Source: Straminergon stramineum (Eukaryota > Streptophyta > Bryopsida > Hypnales > Calliergonaceae). Taken from it: 64,000 nucleotides of DNA. This document shows positions 36,210 through 45,939 of this stretch, one piece after another. The stretch's first letter is position 1, and each line of letters opens with the position of its first letter. The position numbers and the translations under genes are program-made. The stretch spans positions 43,311,218 through 43,375,217 of the forward strand of contig OY987263.1 of NCBI GenBank assembly GCA_963920665.1. Direction: 5' to 3'. The notes below the pieces were generated by a model. It was not told the DNA's origin and did no database searches. It saw only the letters and a list, made by a program, of their open reading frames with translations.

Positions 36210-36925
36210 TGATTGCAAGAAACACCTGTTGATTTTGTTGCATTTTGCTGATTTTTTGGGGAGTACTTTAAAATTAGAAAATTAATTTTTAAAAAATTGA
36301 AAAAATATGACTAATGTATTTACCTTTAAGATGAACGTACCCACGGAAGGAATTGCATAGAAAAATTCTCTAAGTAGTAGAATTAGAAAAGTGCTAAGTC
36401 TCAAGAAAATACATACCTTGATGTTTGAATTAAGGAAAAATAGTAAAAATAAGTAAATACAAAAAATAAAAACTGGACATTTGCAACAACTATGTGGAGA
36501 TGTTCATTCACCAAAAAACCCACCAAAATAATATTTTAGATGTTACAAAATGCAAGCAGAAAGAAGTTCTCTTTGTAGACTTCCACACCATAAAAAATTA
36601 ACTATTTTTAAAATTCCTTCCCTGGATAGCTATAAGTCTATTAGAAGACCATGTCATCCAAATTTCAGCTCAAAATCTGTTTTGGGGGGTTCAAAATAGT
36701 ACTAAAAACCTCTAAATTGGCAATTGTGACATTGAATCGGGGTCTATTTGGGGATAGTATATTATTTTTGGAAATTATGAAAAAATTAGGTGAGGTGTAT
36801 GATAGTTATGAGTACCTTCCCTATAAATATTGAGTCATTTGGAGCCAAAACACAAAAGTTATGGGTAAAAAACTAATCAACACACACCGTGTGACACAAA
36901 ATAGGACAAGTGTTTCTTGCAATCA
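36210..36925. mobile_element. TGATTGCA-ended transposon, copy 2 (716 bp), uninterrupted
   Basis: The left end TGATTGCAAGAAACACCTGT is inverted at the right end, ACAAGTGTTTCTTGCAATCA, with one mismatch in 20. It aligns along its length with the element at 20942-21910 but lacks the nested 277-bp MITE. There is no coding frame. No unambiguous target duplication was found, so the superfamily is open. Confidence 0.78.
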
Positions 36926-37257
36926 TCTAGAACTACACCTCCTAAGGATTCATACCTTTGCAAGACCATAACCCACTCAACACTTGTTCCATTTGAGAAA
37001 TTGAGTAGTCGACGGTGATCTATGGAAACATGAAATTCCAATAATGAACTTGGATTTAGAATCTTAAGCTAAACGTTATCGTGATAGAACAATTGGAAGT
37101 TCTTTAATACTCAGTTTTGAGGCTAAGGCATGGAATCAAGTACCTTCTTAAGGAGGAATTGAGTCTTGGATATCATCATAATTCATAGAAGGGATTTTTT
37201 TTCCAAATGCTACAGAGAATACTAAGAATTGGGGTGGTTTCTTTCCTCATTCCCAAA

Positions 37258-38578
37258 TTGTTGCAGCCCTAGTAACACCTTATAGCTCCAACCAGACTTC
37301 AAGAGCCCTTCACAACTTTCAAGGCTCACCACGCTCCAATACTGGTATCACTTAGGCCCACCTAACTAGTACTGCACATGCAACGCACTCACAACATTAG
37401 TTCCCATTTCCAACTCACATTGCTAAGTGCTCGTGCCTGGGACTTCGAGCATGCACCCTACTAGTGGCACTTGGCATGTCACTTGGTAACATGGGGTGGA
37501 ACTTCCATCTTACTGTGCTAGGACTCATGGTGGTACTACTCACCACAATCTTAACCGCCCTTGGTTGTCACCCCACTTCATACTAGGCCCGTTGTGCATT
37601 TGCTACTCTGACACTAATACTAATCAGGACTTACAACTTGGGACACATTACCAAGGGCCTAGCAAGGAGAGGGACTCCAACCAACCGGTGCCCTGAGACA
37701 CACACACAAGTGTCCCAAGGAGCCTTGAAGCTGGTGGTGAAGTTACAGTACCACCCATGAGTCACTGAGACTCACCAAGGCTCCACAAGGGAGTGAGGAG
37801 GGAAACCAACCCCTCCTATAGTACTCTCTGTAGTCTTCGATAGCCCCCCCCCCTTGTGGGTCAAAGGGCCTTCCAAACCCCCTTGGTTTTTGGAAGACCA
37901 CCCATTTCCAACCGAAATCCCCAAGTTCCCACTCCATTTGGAGTCTCGAACTTCCAAACAACGTAACTTTGTTGTCAAGGCTTCAAATCTCACATGCGAG
38001 CCCATTTTGGATATCTACGCAACAAGTAAATGTCTATGAGCTGCTCACTTGTCCCATTTGGACAAGTTCTCACAAAGTTATGGCCCTCCAAAGACTCGGG
38101 TCCACCGGGAGTGGCGTCACACCTTCACCACGGCCCTTCTCTTAGCCATAACTTTTGGCTCATGGCTTAAAACCTCGTAATGCTCGTCATTCTAGGTTCC
38201 TTGTCTTTTTAGCTTTCCAATGATATGCTACATGCCATGCTTTGTTGAGTGATTCCTTAAGAATCCCTCACACCTAGCCTTTGAGTGTCCCGGCGCCACC
38301 GGGACACCCCCAACTTTGAACGGCCATAACTTCTAGCCTACTAGTCCAAATCACGCGTTCTTTAGACGTTTAGAAGCGTATTCTCAATAGATTTCCAAGA
38401 ATATATTACATGCTACAATGAACTTCGTAACCCAAGCGCTATTGCACCCTGTTTGCTCGGGAGTCTCTCATTTCTCCCTTCTTAGCCTATTGCAAGGCTT
38501 GGGAAGTCACCCCCAAGGTCCCCTTGATCACTAAGGCACTTCGGGCACCCCAAGGAGATAGGGGCGTGACACAAATGG
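37258..38578. mobile_element. Possible degenerate LTR of a retrotransposon
   Basis: The GC content of this block is clearly above both neighbours. It ends GGGGCGTGACA, followed by CAAATGGTGCCATAAT, which is reminiscent of the plant Ty3/Gypsy arrangement where an LTR ending in CA is followed by a TGGTATCAGAGC primer-binding site; the site here would be degenerate. The left limit (TGTTGCAGCCC near 37258) is a guess. No gag or pol frame follows, so a solo or decayed LTR is the most that can be proposed. Confidence 0.3.
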
Positions 38579-39949
38579 TGCCATAATGAGTCAAAGTGGT
38601 CACAGGTGGTGAGGTTGGTGATAGAGATTCACCAAATCCTTGAATTGATGATATTATGAAGTGCTCTTTGGTACTCTTTGACACCAGTTGGATGATGTCC
38701 CACTTCACTTTAGGCCATGATATTGAATTTTGACTAGTAAGTTTTGAAGTGAGTTCTAGAGTGAGGTTGTTGGAGCTTGGTGTAGGGTTTGGGCCCATTC
38801 ATGGGAGTTTCCTTTCAATTCTTGTTCAAGAATGGAATTGAATTCTTATTCAACTTAACTTTAACCAATACCAAGTAACTAGAAAATTTAATATTAGATG
38901 TTAAGTTCCAACATTTAAAGTCACCAAATGTAGAAAAAAGAGTGCATGATTATATTGTTTGATTAAGGTGCAATTTGGTTTTAGGGCATAAGGTATAAGT
39001 ACCAATGATCAATACTATGCAAAATGCAACATCTATATTAAACCAAAATTGAACAAAAAATCTTGACATTGATTGTGCAAGATCTACATGATCAAAACAT
39101 AAAAATTTAATCCTCAATGGACAAGACCTATCACACACATATTTTACCAACGTTGATCTGATTATTGACCAATAGGTAGATATATTCTTCATTTATACAA
39201 TAATCTAGAAAGTCATCTATCAACCACTTCCAGGCTTGTGTGTGCTTCTGGTATTAACTATAGAAAGATATATTCCTATTACCAAGTTAGTCAAATAATA
39301 AATTATAAGATTATTGGATGAATAGGTGCACCATTTCTTTCTATAGTTCCTTTAAATGTCATTCCTGGACAACTTTTTTGTCTTTTGCAAAGTTTCAATC
39401 CTAGGATTAATTTTTGCACACCTTGAGACAAAACTTTAAAACTTTAACCATGTGGTGTTCCAATAATGCATGCTAATGTGTGCAAAAATTCCCACTGAAA
39501 GCTTTCTTACTTCACTCATTAAACATCTACTTTGTTAGTAACTCAACAATGGTCCCAACAAAACAATCCATACATTAAATTAGATTTACCAGATGTTGAG
39601 ATCTCCGGAACTTACAACAATAAAATATATTGAATTTCAGAGTTTTTAGGTAATTAAAAAATTAGAAAATTACATTTATTTTTATTAAAAGGAAATTAAG
39701 GGGGCTTAACCATCACTTACACACATGGCATTCCAATTGTTGAGGCAACATCACAGGACATACTAGTAATAATGAAGACCCAACACAACCGCAAGACTTC
39801 ATTTTGAGGGCATGTGACAATTTGCCTAAGGTTCTTCAATTTTGTTGCTTTTGTTGAGCCTTCAAGTCTCTATTGTGTCCGCATTGAGGATACTCTCATT
39901 TGTCGATGAGATCAAGAAATCATAATGTTTCTACAGTGGGTAGGGCTAT
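38579..39949. other. Intergenic, no gene seen
   Basis: AT-rich after 38.8 kb. No gene, RNA or clear repeat is supported. Confidence 0.4.
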
Positions 39950-40181
39950 TTAACCCTTAAACAAGGCCACAACTATTTTTTGGTTGACGAATAACAAAGA
40001 ATCTCTCTATGGAAGACAATCTAAGTGCAACTATTCATCTTCCAAATTTTGTGAGAAAAGGAGATGTTTTTTACAATAGTTTGACTTCCAATGAATGCTT
40101 TTGCATTTTTTTAATTCAACAATTCACACAATACCAAAATAGATGATTTCCACAGTGACCAACTTGTCCTTTAAGAGTTAA
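39950..40181. mobile_element. TTAACCCTTAAA MITE, copy 4 (inverted, 232 bp)
   Basis: TTAA-CCCTTAAACAAGG at the left and CCTTTAAGAG-TTAA at the right. The interior is the inverse of copies 1-3 (TTTGACTTCCAATGAATG, then GATGATTTCCACAGTGACCA). Its right TTAA is also the left TTAA of the next element. Confidence 0.75.
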
Positions 40182-40557
40182 CCCTTAAACATTGACACAG
40201 ATGTTTTGTGTTTGATGGATGACAAAATCGATTGTATTGGATGTAAGGAAATGTTTTTTTTATCCATTTTAAAATTATAAATGTGAAGATGGAGACGTGC
40301 TCCATCATAGACAGCCAACACATCATTGAACATCATTGAATGCAACTGTATTTTCAGGTGCTACAAATTGGAGCAAAAAGTCACGGAGATTGAGATACAT
40401 GGTCTTAGAGCCCGTGCTGCCCTTCTTGTAATTTTCATGGGGGCAGCTAATTTTCATTTGCATGAACAGTACTTTTCTGCGCAGTCAACACCTAATCTTG
40501 AACAGTTCGCAGACCGCCTTTGTCCCCACGGTGACCAGTCCGACGTTTAAGGGTTAA
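40178..40557. mobile_element. TTAACCCTTAAA MITE, copy 5 (inverted, 380 bp)
   Basis: TTAA-CCCTTAAACATTG at the left and CGACGTTTAAGGG-TTAA at the right. The right end contains the inverse of the copy 1 left end (CCACGGTGACCAGTCCG). It is longer than its relatives and carries an unrelated interior. It abuts copy 4 at a single shared TTAA. Confidence 0.7.
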
Positions 40558-40717
40558 TTAGTAGGTAGGGTCATTTTCTTATTTCAGCCCCCCGGCACCT
40601 TGCCGTTGCAGTCCGTCATTCCGGCCCCATTGAGGACGCCCTTTAAGGATACACTTACCTTTCTCATCTCATCATGGAGATAGATTTCAAAGTGCATTTC
40701 CCCACTCAATCCATTCT

Positions 40718-40848
40718 GAGAGCACAAGTCCTTACTGTGAGAGCACAAGTGTTCAATCTCGGAACACAATTCCCCATAACCGAAACACAAGTCTCCACTC
40801 ACAGAGCACAAGTCTCCATTCCTCCAGCACAAGTCTTCAGCATTACCC
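40718..40848. repeat. Degenerate minisatellite upstream of Lhcb copy E
   Basis: About six units of 20-24 bases built on AGAGCACAAGTCTCCATTC: GAGCACAAGTCC, GAGCACAAGTGT, GGAACACAATTCC, GAAACACAAGTC, AGAGCACAAGTC, CCAGCACAAGTC. It lies 0.7-0.85 kb upstream of the copy E start. Confidence 0.75.
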
Positions 40849-40937
40849 CTCCCCCGTGAAATTTGCCAATCGCTAAAGGACCAATCCAAACCAGAGCGAG
40901 TCAGATCACTCCTAATGATTCGATGCCGAAGATACGA

Positions 40938-41072
40938 ACAAACTCACAGCCGCCAGATGCCGAGATCGACATAAAATGACAGTCGCTTGATGGCATGGAT
41001 CCTAACATATTCACAGCCACTTGATGGTCAAGATCTTAACGAAATCGCAGCCGCTAGGTGGCGAGATCCAAG
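40938..41072. repeat. Short degenerate tandem repeat (about 40-50 bp unit)
   Basis: The phrases CTCACAGCCGCCAGATGCCGA, GACAGTCGCTTGATGGCATG, TCACAGCCACTTGATGGTCA and TCGCAGCCGCTAGGTGGCGA follow one another, each ending in (A/G)GATC. This is about four diverged units between the minisatellite and the copy E promoter. Confidence 0.65.
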
Positions 41073-41302
41073 CTCCACCAGGGAAAGCAGATATTATCAG
41101 TCACGGTTCCAAAAGTCTCTGGGACATTCCCTCCTGAGGAGCAGCCAGCCGCACTAATATCTGCATCTAGACTCTGAGTCTCTAACTGAATTCCATTGGG
41201 AGCCCATTGCAACGACGCCGCGATATTTTAGCAAGTGATTCCGTGACCGATGCCGAGGGAACAATTCCTGCTGTTCTGTGGGGCCATGGTCTCCAGTCGC
41301 CT

Positions 41303-41462
41303 GCCAAATCAGCCATCTACGAAATCCAGGGAATGGCCAATCCTTCGGCAATGCACCAGGTTGCCCAATGGAATGCGATTGCATCCTACCCAGATCACTG
41401 TCTAGCAGACTAGCACGGAGGTTGCGCACTTGCGCAACAGCGACTGCAGCTGCATATTTAAA
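41303..41462 (+). promoter_or_regulatory. Promoter footprint of Lhcb copy E
   Basis: GCCAAATCAGCCATCTACG with GAAATCC and GGCCAATCC at 41303-41343, a second CCAAT box (CCCAATGG) at 41364-41371, and TATTTAAA at 41455-41462, about 102 bases before the ATG. The same arrangement as the minus-strand copies, here on the plus strand. Confidence 0.7.
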
Positions 41463-41563
41463 CGATCTCGAATCGTCGAGAATATCAAAGTTAGCGGACT
41501 TGAATGTCTTATTAGCTTCGATCACAGTTATTCGTCTTTGTTGATCGTCATCTACTCGCAGTC

Positions 41564-42514
41564 ATGGCTGCTGCTACCGCTTGTGCGTCTACGGCCTTGG
41601 CTGGGCAGTCGCTGCTCAAGCCTGTCAATGAGCTCACCCGGCAGGTGGGCGCGGGCAAGGCCCGCGTCACCATGGCCAAGGCCGGCGGAAGCCCCTGGTG
41701 AGTGATGTTTGCGCGTTGTGTTCAAGTTGTACTCGTGTAGGTTGTAATTGTTTGCTGGTGGAGGATGTTTTCGAAATTGGGAGATCGTCGATTGGGTTGG
41801 GAAAAATGAAGATCGGTTGTGGTAGATATGTAAAGGTGCTGATGAGATTTGATGTTTTGCAGGTATGGAGCTGACCGCGCCAAGTGGTTGGGCCCCTTCT
41901 CCGGGGATACGCCTTCGTACTTGAAAGGAGAGTTCGCGGGAGACTACGGCTGGGACACCGCGGGGCTCTCTTCCGACCCAGAGACGTTCTCGGCAAACAG
42001 GGAGTTGGAGGTCATCCACGCGCGCTGGGCCATGCTGGGAGCTTTGGGGTGCGTGACTCCCGAGCTGCTGGCCAAGAACGGCGTCAAGTTCGGCGAAGCA
42101 GTTTGGTTCAAGGCCGGTTCCCAGATCTTCGCGAGCGGGGGCTTGGACTACTTGGGCAATCCCAGCCTGGTGCACGCTCAGAGCATTTTGGCCATCTGGG
42201 CTTCTCAGGTGATCTTGATGGGAGCCGTGGAGGGCTACCGAGTAGCTGGAGGTCCTTTGGGCGATGTGACTGACCCCATCTACCCTGGCGGCCAATTCGA
42301 CCCGTTGGGCTTGGCTGACGACCCCGAAGCCTTCGCTGAGTTGAAGGTGAAGGAGATCAAGAACGGTCGCTTGGCCATGTTTTCGATGTTCGGTTTCTTC
42401 GTCCAGGCGATCGTGACTGGCAAGGGTCCCATCGAGAACCTGAGTGACCATTTGGCCGACCCCGTGGCCAACAACGCTTGGGCGTACGCCACCAACTTCA
42501 CCCCCGGTAGCTAG
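41564..42514 (+). CDS. LHCB: LHCII chlorophyll a/b-binding protein, Lhcb copy E
   Basis: The only copy on the plus strand. Exons 41564-41697 and 41863-42514, with a 165-bp GT-AG intron, give 261 aa. The transit region begins [20 protein letters not shown] and differs in having ELTRQVG where the other copies have LSKQVG. Exon 2 appears identical in protein to that of copy A, including [10 protein letters not shown], but the intron is shorter and unrelated in detail. Normal TPGS end and TAG. The 3' UTR carries GGAAATCTGTCGAAATGA at 42524-42541, shared with copies A and B. The role is that of the other Lhcb copies. It is separated from them by 12 kb of transposon-rich DNA and inverted. Confidence 0.95.
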
Positions 42515-42541
42515 ATTTTGCTAGGAAATCTGTCGAAATGA

Positions 42542-44830
42542 TTCCGGCAGGCTTAATGCCCCTTGCCCATTGTAACATAGAGAAATACCCGGCCATTGCA
42601 ATCCGCGAAAGAGCTTCGTGGTTGCCATCTGTTTTGCGGTGCCAGTCAGGCTGAAAATTAAGTTTGATTGCTTCGATGTCAGCTCTGCTTGCTTTCCTGT
42701 GTATGGCTTTACATTGATATTTTCGATTATCTCTCACTCACAGACTTCAGCCACGAATGCTTAACAGTGAAAGATTTGTTGAACGTACACCTGCTCTTGG
42801 ACTTTTTCACCTCGTAGTCAGTTGCATTGCATGTTGTTTGGTTGTATTGTAACGTTCTACCCGCGGTGCATAACTTGACGAATGATCTATTGACTGTTTC
42901 TCCAGTGTGGCTATATCTGTGAACGCTGGGAAGTTTTTTTCGGTACATAATAATGTTGTCTACTGTTTCTAATGGAACATTCACGGATGCATTAGTCTGT
43001 TATCGCCCCACCTTAGCCATTCAAGGTGCTGCTTTCATCGCCAGTTGCATACAGTTTATAATCCCTCATATACTTATGCAACTCCATGCTGGGGCAGATA
43101 TTTGCAAATTGCTCAGAAGGTTCAAACTGTGAGGTCTGATAACGACTCTCACTGGAATTATTTTTTGCAAACCTCCCGATTGCGACACAGGAAGATTATT
43201 TACTTCCCCTTCTCTTTTAAAACCTGTGTTTCCCACTTCACCACTTTATAGATTTGCAACAGTCTCTTGATCGGAGGAGGAAAATTGTGTGATTGTAGGA
43301 TATCTGAAAATGATTTACTTGGTTTCTCACTGGATTTTTATTGCTTCCCGTGATATCATAGAGGGAATTTACATGAAAACCCTAGGCTCATTTCCCCCCT
43401 AATGGCACTTCTTGTGCTGAACAGCTATCCACGTCTCCGAGGACTGACCGTTAGACTACTGCGAACTGCAAGCGCTACAGTAGGTTGTTTATTAAGAGGG
43501 ATTTTCCAGAAATAAGTTACATTGGTTGCGAATTACCACATTCTCATAAGACTCCTGACCATGGCTCTTTAGCAGATTCCACTTTCCAGCCATTCGATGG
43601 ATGTTTTCCTGAGCTAACCAAGCTCGACCTGCAAGGTCGAAACTGCTTGAGAATTCTCCGGTTAGCAGGCAGACACTCACCGTTCTCCATGCCTTATTTT
43701 TTCGTAAGATGATCGCACTTCTTAGTAGTTAGAATTCGTTGATGTTCCTTATAAGAGTATTGTACTTCATGGCAATCAGAATTTCTTGAAGTTGACGGAG
43801 ACAGAAGCACCGTTGCTTTGGTTTGCATAAGATTTTGAGTAACTTACTGCGTTCCTGTATGAACTGAATATTTTTTAGAGACGAACGCATTTTTAAGATT
43901 GGTGTGTTGCCGTTGACAGATGCATCTAGGTCTGGGTTTAGTGCTCTTGATTGATACATCTCTTTGCGCTGCCAAATTTTAGAGACATTCGCATTTTCAA
44001 AAGCTGTGGCGAGATCTGCGCACCTCTCTAAGGAGGATCGGTGCCGCTGCATAACATTATTCACCATTTGTACAGAGCCCCATTTATGGTCTTCGAACGC
44101 ATATATGTAGCATGAGTAGAAGAGTAAAGCTTGCTAATTATACCTCATCTCCTGACTTTTAGCAAAGTTAACTATTTTTACGTGATTTGAGATCTAAAAA
44201 ATTGTGCTTATCCATTTGCTTTGAAAATGGTCCCAATGGAAAGAGTTAAGTGTTTGTCATGATTTTCACTGTTGAATATTTAAATATGTAAGTGTTGATT
44301 CAGAGTTATCTACGATTTCTACTCATAAATATAATTGCATTTCAACAATTGTAAGGTGGATTGTGCAATGAGTTTGATAGTTCTTCATTTAAACTTAAGG
44401 TTTGGGAAGTGCACTTTAGTGTGCTAGTGCAATTTTTCTTTGTTCATGTCACCTCCAATCCCAGAACTCTTATATGCAAATTTCTCAAACATTGTGGGGA
44501 AGGACGACATACTAAAAATACAATAAGTACATTTCTTTGGTATAATCTCACAATGGCTATGCAATTTCACACTCACAACTATTAGTGAACTAATAAGCAA
44601 GCTCTTTAAACATCTCTATGGTTAGATTTTGAAAAAAAAAACAATTGGCTTCATTAGGGACAACTATGAGCCCATGTTCACTTTTCCTAGGATAAACACA
44701 CTTGGAGAGGCTTGGGCACTTAGTGGTTAAGGAAGATAGTTCTCCCGAAGGATGAGGTAGTCTAATATTCCCAACTCACAAGAAGAGCCTTGCTTTGAAA
44801 TCAAGTCTTGGTTCTTTTAACACTATTTTG
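42542..44830. other. 3' flank of Lhcb copy E and intergenic DNA
   Basis: 42.5-43.7 kb has balanced base composition without a supported gene. A 112-codon frame on the minus strand at 43729-44067 has protein-like composition but no recognisable domain; it was not called. After 44.1 kb the DNA is AT-rich. Confidence 0.4.
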
Positions 44831-44839
44831 GGGGCCCCA

Positions 44840-45935
44840 TTCATTGCTCTAAAGTGGGTACCTCCTAAAACCACCACTTTTTTCTATTGTACATATTTAT
44901 TATTATTAGACTAATCAAATTTTCATATTTTCTTGTTGGCAAGTGAAAGGGGGTTCCAAATCGCAATGCATTGAAGAACATTTGGATCCCATATACAAAA
45001 GTTATGAAGGAACAAAGTTTGGTTCTAAAACCATTTCTTCCACATAGATATGTAAGTGATTTTGGAGATGAACATAGAATAAAGATGGTGGTTTAGGGTC
45101 AATGGCACATTGGGGGTGCCCATGTTATAAGGTGAGTACCCCCAACTCGCCACTTTTTGCTACTGTAACGAATTGCCATTATTAGATTGGTCAAATTTTA
45201 TATTTTCTTATTGGCAAGTGAAAGGAGGTTCCAAAGCACTAAAGAATGCAACATTTGGATATCTTATGCAAAGTTAAAAAGGGTCAAAGTTTTTTGGTAG
45301 TTGTTCTAAAATTGTTTCTTCAACATACGTACATATATATATGGATTTTGGAGATACACAAAGTGATGAGGAGGTCTTACACAATGTGCAAATTGGAGTG
45401 TACCCACCTTCCTACTACGTAATTGTTTTGAGATTTCCATTAGAAGAAACTTGTGATTGTTTCCTCTAGTGTTCAAATTTAAAACATGGTAAAGAGTACA
45501 CTAGAAGAAAATAGTGTTGAGTTCAACATAACTCAGCTGATGCGAAAATCCGAAAATTGCCAGAAAACGCAATTTCTGTGTTGCCTGCAACGTAGTTTTT
45601 TGAAAACTACATTGCAGCCAATGCAGAAACTGCGTTTTTTGGTAGTTTTCAGATTTTCAAGTTAGTTGAGTTATGTTGAACTCAACACTGTTTTCTTCTA
45701 GTGGTAGGGACGCTTAAAAGCCACTTTCATTACTATATATAATTTCTATTAGTAGATTGATCAAGTATTTACACATCCTAACTAGCAAATGAATGGAGAT
45801 TTCAATGTACCAATATATAGATCATTTGGATACCGTATACAAAATATTTACTAGGGATCAAAGTTTTTTTGGTAGATGTTATAAATTTGTTTTTTGACAA
45901 TAGGTACATATAGATGTAAGAGATGCATAAAGTGA
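44840..45935. repeat. Three diverged tandem repeats, with a CACTA MITE between the second and third
   Basis: Units at about 44840-45080, 45140-45365 and 45715-45935 share the order: a CCACTTTT-like block, TTATTAGA(C/T)T(A/G)(A/G)TCAA, GGCAAGTGAAAGG(A/G)GGTTCC, CATTTGGAT, AAAGTTT-TGGT, then GGAGATG/CATAAAGTGA. The third unit is the most diverged. MITE copy 2 (45499-45703) sits between units two and three. The nature of the repeat is unknown. Confidence 0.65.
45499..45703. mobile_element. CACTA-type MITE, copy 2 (205 bp)
   Basis: Starts CACTAGAAGAAAA and ends TTTTCTTCTAGTG like copy 1, and is likewise a near-complete palindrome: AGTGTTGAGTTCAACATAAC near the left end is mirrored near the right. 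The target duplication GTA (45496-45498 and 45704-45706) is exact. The interior differs from copy 1, so the family shares ends and fold more than sequence. Confidence 0.88.
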
Positions 45936-45939
45936 GAAC

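Noticed and set aside
43729..44067. 112-codon minus-strand frame with protein-like composition
   Set aside because: No recognisable domain, no paralogue in the window, no promoter or splice context; it may be chance or an unseen remnant.
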